Source: Burkholderiales bacterium
GTDB lineage: Bacteria; Pseudomonadota; Gammaproteobacteria; Burkholderiales; Burkholderiaceae
NCBI GenBank assembly: GCA_026225235.1
Contig: JAMFSK010000032.1
Location: 1 to 42,173 of the forward strand
Length of the DNA: 42,173 nt
Direction: 5' to 3'
A program made the translations under genes and the position numbers. Below are positions 35,528 to 42,173 of this stretch, one piece after another (within the stretch, counting starts at the first letter, position 1; each line of letters opens with the position of its first letter). A model generated the notes under the pieces. The model was not told the origin of the DNA. It searched no databases and saw only the letters and a list, made by a program, of their open reading frames with translations.

Positions 35528-37126
35528 GTGAACGTCTTCCCCCAATCAAACGCAACGCGACCGTTTCGAGACTCCCTGCTGGCGATGCTGGGCATCGCAC
35601 TCGTCAATATGCTGGTAGCACTTGACCAGACTGTCGTCAGCACGGCGTTGCCCTCGATTCTTTCCGAGTTGCAAGGCTTCGAGTATTACGCGTGGATGGC
35701 CAGCGCCTATTTGCTTGCCTCCGTCGTGACGGTGCCGATCTTCGGTCGTCTCGGTGATTATTTCGGCCGCAAGCCTTTTGTGGTCGCCGCCGTGATCACC
35801 TTCACCGCGGCCTCCGTTCTGTGCGGCCTCGCGCCCACGATGCTGACGCTGGTGCTCGCGCGCGGCTTGCAGGGCATCGGGGGCGGCATGATGGTCGGCA
35901 CCGCGTTTGCCTCGATCCCCGATCTGTTTCCTGACCCGCGTGCCCGCGTGCGCTGGCAGGTCGTGATGGCCGGCGCCTACGGAATCGGGACGGCGGCGGG
36001 TCCTTCGCTCGGTGGTTTTCTGAGTGAGGCCTATGGCTGGCGTTCGACCTTCCTGGTCAATCTGCCAGTCGGGCTTGCGGGTCTGTATTGTGTGGTTCGC
36101 TATCTGCCGAATTTCAAGCGCGCAGTGCAGGGTAACGTCAAGATCGACTGGCTCGGCGCCGTCCTGTTGACCGTCGCCTTGGCCTGCTTGCAGATGTGCG
36201 TGGAGAACGTGCCGAAGCGTGGACTCGATCTGGCCAACCTAGTGCTGCTTGTCACGACCGTTGTTGCGGCTGTGGCCTTCGTCTATTGCGAGCGGCGTGC
36301 ACTTCATCCGATCGTGCCGCTGGAACTGTTCGGCAACAGCAAGCTTGTCGTCCTCTTCACGCTCTCCACGCTGGCCGGCGTGGCGATGTTCTCACTGATC
36401 TTCTTCGCGCCGCTGTTGTTGCAAGGGGGCTTTGGCATGTCGCCCCAGCAGGCAGGATTGCTGGCGACCCCGTTGCCGGTGTGTATCGCTGCCGGCAGCT
36501 TGCTCAATACGCATATCGTGATGCGGCTCAAGAAGCCGACGGGGATTCTCAGCGCGGGGTTTGTCCTGCTGTTGATCGCCTGTCTCGGCGTCGCCATGAC
36601 GTATCGCTATACGCCGTTGATCCTGCTAGAAGTGGCACTGGGCTGTGGCGGGATCGGGCTGGGTTTTGTTCTCAACAATATGAACATCTTCGGCCAGGAG
36701 ATTGCCGGGCGCGAGAACTTCGGCATCACAACGGCATTGATGCAGTCGACGCGGATGGTCGGCGGCATGATCGGTACGGCCGCAGTCGGGACGATCGTTG
36801 CGCGCAGCTATGCGAGCGGGGTCCGCGATGCGCTTGAGCATCTGACCACGGCGGCGAATGCGGCACAGTGGAGTGCGCGCCTCAGTGATCCGCAGGTTCT
36901 GATCGATGCAGGCACGCGTGCGATGACGCTAACCGATCTCGCCCAGGCCGGTATCGATGGCCCCGAGTTGCTGAACCTGAGCCGCCAGTTGCTGGTCGGT
37001 TCAATTCACACGGGCGTACTTTTCGTCGCGATGGCTATCGCTGCGGCGGTGATGCTTGTGAGGCGTATCCCAGATATGACGCTGCATACGAAACCGGCAC
37101 AGGCCCTGATCGATTCGGGGCATTGA
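35528..37126 (+). CDS. DHA2-family (14-helix) MFS drug exporter
   Basis: A 532-residue proton-driven exporter of the EmrB/QacA type. Motif D1 (LDQTVVSTALPSI), motif A (GRLGDYFGRKP), a GLQGIGGGMM stretch and motif C-like GAYGIGTAAGPSLGGFL are clear, and fourteen hydrophobic helices can be counted. GTG 35528 is the start used; it has no strong ribosome site, but the N-terminus up to the first helix is of normal length. It sits 21 bp after the VOC gene. No EmrA-type adaptor is nearby. Substrate unknown. Confidence 0.9.
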   Translation: MNVFPQSNATRPFRDSLLAMLGIALVNMLVALDQTVVSTALPSILSELQGFEYYAWMASAYLLASVVTVPIFGRLGDYFGRKPFVVAAVITFTAASVLCGLAPTMLTLVLARGLQGIGGGMMVGTAFASIPDLFPDPRARVRWQVVMAGAYGIGTAAGPSLGGFLSEAYGWRSTFLVNLPVGLAGLYCVVRYLPNFKRAVQGNVKIDWLGAVLLTVALACLQMCVENVPKRGLDLANLVLLVTTVVAAVAFVYCERRALHPIVPLELFGNSKLVVLFTLSTLAGVAMFSLIFFAPLLLQGGFGMSPQQAGLLATPLPVCIAAGSLLNTHIVMRLKKPTGILSAGFVLLLIACLGVAMTYRYTPLILLEVALGCGGIGLGFVLNNMNIFGQEIAGRENFGITTALMQSTRMVGGMIGTAAVGTIVARSYASGVRDALEHLTTAANAAQWSARLSDPQVLIDAGTRAMTLTDLAQAGIDGPELLNLSRQLLVGSIHTGVLFVAMAIAAAVMLVRRIPDMTLHTKPAQALIDSGH

Positions 37127-37274
37127 GCAAATCACAGGCAGACCGTGCATTCAACGTATGCTCTCGGTTCTTCCGGTCTTCGCAGAATTTTGCTTTGCCA
37201 CGCCTGAACCACGTGTGACTGGCCACCGGTCGGCCATGCGTTTCATCAGAACATCAACCGAGCTATCCGCCTCC

Positions 37275-37760
37275 ATGACGTTTTCCCTCCCCACTACGAC
37301 GGCGACCATGACGCCCGACGAAATCGCTGCGCAGGAAGCGGCACTGACTTTCGGACGTTTTACCCATCTCGACGCGCTTAGCCTCGGTGAGGCGCTCACG
37401 CGAGAAGGTCTCGCACGTGGCCTGCCGCTCGCTATCGATGTTTACCTCTTTGAGCGCACGATCTATAGTTCGGCTTTGCCTGGAAGTACAGCAGACAACC
37501 TCGACTGGATTCGGCGCAAACGCAATATCGTGCTGCGCTTTGGCAAGTCGTCGTTCCGGGTCGGCCGGGAGAGGGCGGTCAAAGGCGTTTCGCTCTATGA
37601 CAACCCAGCGATCTCGCCGGTCGACTATGCGCCGCATGGCGGAGCCTTCCCGATTCTGATCGAAGGCCTCGGACCGATCGGTGTCGTCACGGTGTCCGGG
37701 CTGCCCCAGCATGAGGATCACGCGATGGTTATCGAAGTATTGAGCTCGTTCAAGCGCTAA
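37275..37760 (+). CDS. UPF0303 / DUF336 (HbpS-like) protein
   Basis: A 161-residue cytoplasmic protein of the GlcG/HbpS fold. Family marks are ALTFGRFTHLDALSLGEALTREGLARGLPLAIDVYLFERTIYSSALPGST, DNLDWIRRKRNIVLRFGKSS and YAPHGGAFPILIEGLGPIGVVTVSGLPQHEDHAMV. The length equals the usual 160-165. Some relatives bind or degrade heme, but for UPF0303 proteins the role is not established. ATG 37275 starts the conserved part; no strong ribosome site is seen. It lies alone between the exporter and the thiol dioxygenase. Confidence 0.87.
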   Translation: MTFSLPTTTATMTPDEIAAQEAALTFGRFTHLDALSLGEALTREGLARGLPLAIDVYLFERTIYSSALPGSTADNLDWIRRKRNIVLRFGKSSFRVGRERAVKGVSLYDNPAISPVDYAPHGGAFPILIEGLGPIGVVTVSGLPQHEDHAMVIEVLSSFKR

Positions 37761-37850
37761 GCGCACTCCCGCACTAAGATAAGCAAGATTGCTTGGTTCG
37801 GGAGCGCGAGATCGGCTGTTAAGGTGCGCGCTCTAGGCTGAAGACCACGG

Positions 37851-38447
37851 TTGACGCTCATGCACAATTTTGCACGACTGCGAGATTTCCTTGAGGGCTT
37901 TGGCGCCTTGCTCGACGAGGCGCCACCTGAGCCCGCCATCCATGCACGCGGGGGACGCCTGCTTGGCGAACTCATTGCCGTCGACGACTGGCTGCCGGCC
38001 GCCTATGCCCAGCCCGATCCTGATCGGTATCAGCAATATCTTCTGCACGCGGACTCGCGGCAGCGCTTTTCGCTCGTCAGTTTCGTCTGGGGGCCTGGTC
38101 AGCAGACCCCCATTCACGACCATACCGTCTGGGGCCTGATAGGTGTGTTGCGCGGCGCTGAACTGTCGCAGCCGTATATTCGCGACGCCGAAGGCTGCCT
38201 TCATGAAGATGGGCCCGTCCATCGGCTCGAAGCGGGTACGGTCGAGGCCGTCTCGCCGTCGATCGGTGATATTCATCGCGTGCGCAATGCGTTCGATGAT
38301 CAGGTCTCCATCAGCGTTCATCTCTACGGCGCGAATATCGGCGGCGTGAAGCGCTCGACCTACGATCCGGACGGACGCCCGAAGACCTTCATTTCCGGCT
38401 ATTCAAACGACACCCTGCCGAACATCTGGAACATCTCGAGGGAATAG
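37851..38447 (+). CDS. 3-mercaptopropionate dioxygenase (thiol dioxygenase, cupin)
   Basis: Iron cupin that oxidises 3-mercaptopropionate (and more slowly cysteine) to the sulfinic acid. The 198-residue protein carries iron ligands His89 and His91 (TPIHDHTVWG) and His142 (DIHRV), the Ser155-His157-Tyr159 outer triad (SVHLY) and Gln62 in YQQYLL. Gln62, where cysteine dioxygenase has Arg, marks the bacterial mercaptopropionate group; all of these fall at the same numbers as in the Pseudomonas aeruginosa enzyme. TTG 37851 gives that numbering, while ATG 37860 is another possible start. It is a single gene; the common partner rhodanese or sulfite-handling genes are absent. Confidence 0.9.
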   Translation: MTLMHNFARLRDFLEGFGALLDEAPPEPAIHARGGRLLGELIAVDDWLPAAYAQPDPDRYQQYLLHADSRQRFSLVSFVWGPGQQTPIHDHTVWGLIGVLRGAELSQPYIRDAEGCLHEDGPVHRLEAGTVEAVSPSIGDIHRVRNAFDDQVSISVHLYGANIGGVKRSTYDPDGRPKTFISGYSNDTLPNIWNISRE

Positions 38448-38545
38448 CCGTCGTCAGCGAAGTGAGGCGAGGACGCGTAACATGATGCGTCCATCCGGCC
38501 GACTCTCGTGGCCGGCTTCAGCCCACATGCTTGAGGAAACACATC

Positions 38546-39418
38546 ATGTCGCAGTCTGTCTCCGCCTCCGCTTCCGGCCAGTTCAAGATCGGGGGCGACC
38601 TCTCTGTCAATCGGCTCGGCTTTGGCGCCATGCGCATCACGGGCAAGGGAATCTGGGGCCCGCCGGCCGACCTTGCAGCATCGATTGCTACCTTGAAGCG
38701 CCTGCCCGAACTCGACATCAACCTGATCGATACGGCCGACTCCTACGGCCCCTATGTCAGCGAAGATCTGATTCACGAAGCGCTGCATCCCTACAAAGGG
38801 TTGGTGATCGCGACAAAGGGCGGCCTGACCCGTCACGGTCCGGACCGGTGGGCACCGCTTGGCCGCCCCGAATATTTGCGTCAATGCGTGATGACCAGCC
38901 TGAACCGGCTCGGCGTCAAGCAGATTGACCTCTGGCAATTGCATCGCATCGATTCGAAAGTACCGCGCGACGAACAGTTCAAAGTCATCGCCGACATGCG
39001 TGCCGAAGGGTTGATTCGTCACGTCGGTCTTAGCGAAGTCAGCGTCGAAGAAATCGAGGCTGCAGGCAAATATTTTCCGGTGACGACGGTGCAGAACCAG
39101 TACAACCTTGTCGATCGTAAAAGCGAAGCGGTGCTCGACTTCTGTGACAAGCAGAATATTGGCTTTATCCCGTGGTTCCCGCTGGCTGCGGGTGAACTCG
39201 CCAAACCGGGCTCAAGCCTCAGCAAGATCGCTGAACAGCATCATGTGACGACCGGCGCGATCGCGCTGGCGTGGCTGCTCAAGCGTTCGAAGGTAATGCT
39301 GCCGATTCCGGGCACGGGTAGTGTCGATCACCTGGTTGAGAACGTGGCAGGTGCCAGCGTCAAGCTCAGCGATGCGGAGTTTGCCGAACTTGACAATCAG
39401 GGGCGCAAAGCTGCCTGA
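38546..39418 (+). CDS. aldo/keto reductase
   Basis: NADPH-dependent TIM-barrel oxidoreductase of 290 residues. The catalytic tetrad is complete: Asp62, Tyr67 (DTADSYG), Lys91 (IATKGG) and His133 (WQLHRID). Cofactor-site residues near the end ([18 protein letters not shown]) are present. GAGGA stands nine bases before ATG 38546. It resembles the YajO/YdbC-like bacterial group acting on aldehydes, but the substrate cannot be told. Followed by a decayed gene on the other strand. Confidence 0.93.
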   Translation: MSQSVSASASGQFKIGGDLSVNRLGFGAMRITGKGIWGPPADLAASIATLKRLPELDINLIDTADSYGPYVSEDLIHEALHPYKGLVIATKGGLTRHGPDRWAPLGRPEYLRQCVMTSLNRLGVKQIDLWQLHRIDSKVPRDEQFKVIADMRAEGLIRHVGLSEVSVEEIEAAGKYFPVTTVQNQYNLVDRKSEAVLDFCDKQNIGFIPWFPLAAGELAKPGSSLSKIAEQHHVTTGAIALAWLLKRSKVMLPIPGTGSVDHLVENVAGASVKLSDAEFAELDNQGRKAA

Positions 39419-39896
39419 GTGGGAAGATGGGGTGGGGCGGTGCTGGCCATTTGAATTCTGGAAGTGTACCTAGCTGAACAGGTGTTCGACCAGGGCGAGG
39501 GAGGGGGCGAGCACGATACCCACCTTCCAGATAATCTGCGTGTTGCGCGAAGAGATGATGTTCGACGTGAGTTTTCCTTCCAGCACGTCTAGATCTTTCT
39601 TTGTCTACCCCTTCCGCCAGCGCCTCGTCGAGCTCACCACAAGACATTCGGCCTGCGCATCGGGCATTCCGCTGGCCCCAGGCCGGTCACCATCTTCTAC
39701 GTGTCGATCATCGCAATCGAAGGGTTCGCAATCTCGTTACGACACCGCCATTCTTGCAGGTTAAGAATTTGGGGGATGTCATCCGGGGCTGTAAGCACTG
39801 ATGAAATGTCTGGCAGACGCTCCATTGGTGTCGCATGGTTGTGAACTTGGGAGCTGTCTTCTCGCTGGGCTAAGCACGCGAATTTGTGCTTGAGAC
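39419..39896. other. intergenic region containing a gene remnant
   Basis: About 480 bp. It holds the decayed minus-strand coiled-coil gene (39470-39711); the rest (39712-39896) shows no gene or structure that I can support, and has lower GC than its surroundings. Confidence 0.55.
39470..39711 (-). pseudogene. remnant of a short coiled-coil membrane protein (DUF1640/CCDC90-like)
   Basis: Reading the minus strand in several frames gives pieces of one protein in order: MIDT, an in-frame TAG, KMVTGL, then a shift to ASGMPDAQAECLV, a shift to ELDEALAEGV, a shift to TKKDLDVLEGKLTSNIISSR, NTQIIWKVGIVLAPSLALVE, HLFS and stop at 39470-39472. The pattern (short helical head with AGMPDAQAE, TKxDL coiled coil, one C-terminal membrane helix) is that of small DUF1640/CCDC90-like proteins of proteobacteria, often carried on mobile DNA. 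One nonsense change and about three frameshifts show decay. Family assignment is from memory. Confidence 0.6.
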
Positions 39897-40775
39897 CTAT
39901 GCGCGGAGAAACGGTCGTACGCGTTCGAGCAACAGCTCGGGCACTTCTTCGGGGATGTAGTGGCCGGAACTCAAGGCGCTGCCTGTGACGTGGTCAGACA
40001 GCTGTTTCCACTCTTTGAGCGGATCGAAACATTGGCCGATTACCCCATCGGCTCCCCATAGCGCCAGGAAGTCACACTGGATTTTTTCGCCCTTGGCACG
40101 TGTCTCGCGGTCGTGTTCAAGATCGACGGTGATGCTGGCGCGATAGTCTTCGCACATGCCGTGGGCGGTTTGAGGATCCTGCAGGCAACGCAGGTATTCG
40201 GCATACGCTTCCGGCGTAAAGGGCTTTAGCCCCGCGCTGCGGGCACCCATTGTTTGCTTTAGATAGAGGTCGGCGTCAGCGCGGATCAAAGTCTCCGGAA
40301 ACGGTGCGGGTTTGACGAGAAAGAACCAGTGCCAGTAGGCGCGCGCAAATTCAAATGATGTCTGTTCGTACATGGCCAGCGTGGGAGCGATGTCCAGTGT
40401 GACGAGACGGGTCACGGCGTGTGGATGATCGAGTGCCATGCGCACCGCGACGCGAGCGCCACGATCATGCGCGAGCACTGCGAAAGACTCAAAACCCAGC
40501 GTGCGCATCAGCTCGATCTGATCTAGCGCCATGCGTCGCTTCGAATAATTGCTGTGATCCGGTAGTCCGTCAGGCTTGCCGCTATCGCCGTAACCGCGTA
40601 AATCGGCGGCCACGACGGTGAAGTCTTGTGCGAGCGTTGGCGCAACCTTATGCCAGATTGCATGCGTCTGGGGGTGACCATGCAGCAGAAGCAAGGCCGG
40701 CCCCGTTCCGCCTTGGATAGCCTTGATCCTGATGCCATCTACGATCGCCGACCCGTCTGTGAAGTCGTCAAACAT
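39897..40775 (-). CDS. fluoroacetate-dehalogenase-like alpha/beta hydrolase
   Basis: A 292-residue alpha/beta hydrolase. Nucleophile Asp104 (AHDRGAR) with Arg105 and Arg108 for the carboxylate, Asp128 (LDIAPT) and His272 (SGHYIPEE) complete the triad. His149, Trp150 (YWHWFF) and Tyr211 (EDYRAS) match the halide-binding trio of fluoroacetate dehalogenase. The oxyanion loop LLLHGHPQTHAIW and cap-domain phrases (KPAPFPETLI, AHGMCEDYRA) also match this group rather than epoxide hydrolases. It would cut the C-F or C-Cl bond of haloacetates in the cytoplasm. ATG 40775 is the natural start. Whether it acts on fluoroacetate, chloroacetate or another small acid cannot be settled by sequence. Confidence 0.85.
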   Translation of the reverse strand: MFDDFTDGSAIVDGIRIKAIQGGTGPALLLLHGHPQTHAIWHKVAPTLAQDFTVVAADLRGYGDSGKPDGLPDHSNYSKRRMALDQIELMRTLGFESFAVLAHDRGARVAVRMALDHPHAVTRLVTLDIAPTLAMYEQTSFEFARAYWHWFFLVKPAPFPETLIRADADLYLKQTMGARSAGLKPFTPEAYAEYLRCLQDPQTAHGMCEDYRASITVDLEHDRETRAKGEKIQCDFLALWGADGVIGQCFDPLKEWKQLSDHVTGSALSSGHYIPEEVPELLLERVRPFLRA

Positions 40776-40874
40776 CGTTGCCTCCGTCGATTCTTCTCAG
40801 TCTACTTGATGCCGTGTCGGCCGGGTTTTAGAGGGAGGACTTAGGGTGGGGATCCGTCGCTTTGCATAACCGGA

Positions 40875-42173
40875 TCAATGTGCGCCCCCCGCTGCATCGG
40901 CGCCCGCGCCAGCTTTCGAAGGGCGCGTGACCCATATCAGCGGGATGATGACGATAAAAATGAACACCGAGACATAGAAGAAATCGTCCAGTCCCAGGAG
41001 TGCGGATTGGCTATTCACCGAGAAATCGAACAGCGCGTGTGCCGATTGCGTATTCAAGTGCAGCAGTGACTGGGTCGAACTGATCGACTGATTGAAAAGC
41101 GGATTGTCTACGCTTGCTTGCTCGGTCAGACGCACGTGATGCAAGACGGTTCTGTCGTTCCACACAGTGCCCGCGATCGACGTTCCTGCCGCTCCGCAGA
41201 ATATCCGGACGAAATTCGAAAGCCCCGCTGCTGCCGGTATTCGCTCTGGTGGCAAACCGGAGAGGATGATTGAGACGAGCGGCACGAACCACAGTACGGT
41301 GGGAATGCCCTGTAGTAGCGTTGGCAGCACGAGATGGAACATATCCACATCAGTCGTGTAATTCGAACGCAGGTAGAAGACGCCCGCGAACCCGATGAAC
41401 GCAACTGTCGCCAGGATCCGCGTGTCCACGATCTGCATGATGCGCCCCATGAACGGCGAGATAATGACCGCGAAGATACCGACAGGCGCAGTCATCAGGC
41501 CCGCATCAAAGGCGCGGTAGCCAAGGTCCTCTTGCATCCATTGCGGCAACAGTACGAGATTGCCAAAGTACACGGCGTACGAGATGGAGATTGCGATCGT
41601 GCCACCTGTGAAGTTGCGCAAACCAAACAAGCGTAAGTCGACGATCGGATTTTCCTCTGTGAGTTCCCATATCAGGAAGAACGCGAAGCTGACCAGAGCC
41701 GCGATGGCTAGCATGACGATGAACGGAGAAGAAAACCAGTCCAGGTCTCTACCCTTGTCGAGCATGATCTGAAGTGAAGCCACCCACGCGATGAGCAGGG
41801 CGAGGCCGATTACGTCGATTGGCAGCTTCTTGGTTTGTGTTTCACGGCTGCGATAGATCATCCACGTGACGCTGGCCGCCAGGAGGCCCACAGGAATGTT
41901 CACATAGAAAATCCAGGACCAGTTGTAGTTATCCGTGATCCATCCGCCCAGCAGAGGGCCGGCAATCGGTCCGACAGTGGCCGTCATGGCCCATAGCGCG
42001 AGTGCCGTTCCGGCTCTTTTGCGAGGATACGAACTCAGAAGCACGGCTTGCGATAGCGGAATCAAAGGGCCGGCCACCAAGCCTTGCAAGACCCGTGCGC
42101 CCAGCAGGAACGGCAGTGTAGGGGCGATGCCACATAGCCACGACGCGATCACGAACAGCAAGATCGAACCGAC
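40875..42173 (-). CDS. DHA2-family MFS exporter, EmrB-like (5' end outside window)
   Basis: The frame is open through the right edge of the window, and the first visible residues (VGSILLFVIASWLCGIAPTL) correspond to the third helix, so about 80 N-terminal residues lie beyond. Motif C (ALWAMTATVGPIAGPLLGGWITDNYNWSWIFYVNIPVG) is typical of 14-helix DHA2 exporters, and the EmrB-type second half (DFDAGLMTAPVG-like, GLSNFVRIFCGAAGTSIAGTVWNDRT) is complete to the C-terminus. EmrB proteins usually work with an EmrA adaptor and an outer-membrane channel, which might be just outside. Not to be confused with the other DHA2 exporter at 35.5-37.1 kb, from which it differs clearly. Confidence 0.9.
   Translation of the reverse strand, partial: VGSILLFVIASWLCGIAPTLPFLLGARVLQGLVAGPLIPLSQAVLLSSYPRKRAGTALALWAMTATVGPIAGPLLGGWITDNYNWSWIFYVNIPVGLLAASVTWMIYRSRETQTKKLPIDVIGLALLIAWVASLQIMLDKGRDLDWFSSPFIVMLAIAALVSFAFFLIWELTEENPIVDLRLFGLRNFTGGTIAISISYAVYFGNLVLLPQWMQEDLGYRAFDAGLMTAPVGIFAVIISPFMGRIMQIVDTRILATVAFIGFAGVFYLRSNYTTDVDMFHLVLPTLLQGIPTVLWFVPLVSIILSGLPPERIPAAAGLSNFVRIFCGAAGTSIAGTVWNDRTVLHHVRLTEQASVDNPLFNQSISSTQSLLHLNTQSAHALFDFSVNSQSALLGLDDFFYVSVFIFIVIIPLIWVTRPSKAGAGADAAGGAH

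Overview
The window looks like a chromosomal segment of a betaproteobacterium of the Burkholderiaceae (Burkholderia/Paraburkholderia/Robbsia-like). The basis is high GC, G/C-ending codons, many Burkholderiales-type families (CSS-EAL, CHASE3-type kinase, TPR/PspA pair, 3-mercaptopropionate dioxygenase) and FliA-type promoters. No rRNA, tRNA, CRISPR array or intact mobile element was seen.

Left part (1-10.6 kb): a decayed Fic AMP-transferase gene (three lesions) meets serB tail to tail. It is followed by motB and motA (stator of the flagellar motor), with a good FliA (sigma-28) promoter in front of motA. Next come a small exported protein, a CSS-domain EAL phosphodiesterase, a divergent AsmA-family protein, a GntR/FCD regulator with a perfect palindrome upstream, and a small unknown protein.

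Middle part (10.7-29.2 kb): a CHASE3-like sensor histidine kinase with its single-domain response regulator, mscL, a LysR regulator with an unusual Ala-rich tail, and glgX preceded by a 28-bp dyad. Then a DUF1223 protein, a MATE exporter and a chemoreceptor (again with a FliA promoter). After these come a TPR membrane protein with PspA, a class A penicillin-binding protein, a putative ParB/sulfiredoxin-fold protein, a surface-antigen-like exported protein, and a 24-residue membrane peptide with its own terminator.

Right part (29.2-42.2 kb): corA, then the most interesting block. An orphan NMT1/THI5-like ABC substrate-binding protein has a multi-stem RNA in its leader that fits the NMT1-type (xanthine-I) riboswitch. 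Close by are a small winged-helix regulator, a divergent two-gene operon (TIM-barrel isomerase-like protein plus isopenicillin-N-synthase-like 2-oxoglutarate/Fe(II) oxygenase) with two inverted repeats in the shared promoter, and a guanine-deaminase-type enzyme with all zinc ligands. Together they suggest a purine-linked uptake and oxidation locus with two unassigned enzymes. After that come a VOC protein and a DHA2 exporter (probable operon), a UPF0303 protein, a 3-mercaptopropionate dioxygenase with its full residue set, an aldo/keto reductase, a decayed coiled-coil protein gene, a fluoroacetate-dehalogenase-like hydrolase and a second DHA2 exporter that runs off the window.

Several proteins (MotB, LysR, AsmA, the TPR protein) carry Ala/Ser/Thr/Pro- or Gly-rich extensions or inserts beyond the core family length.
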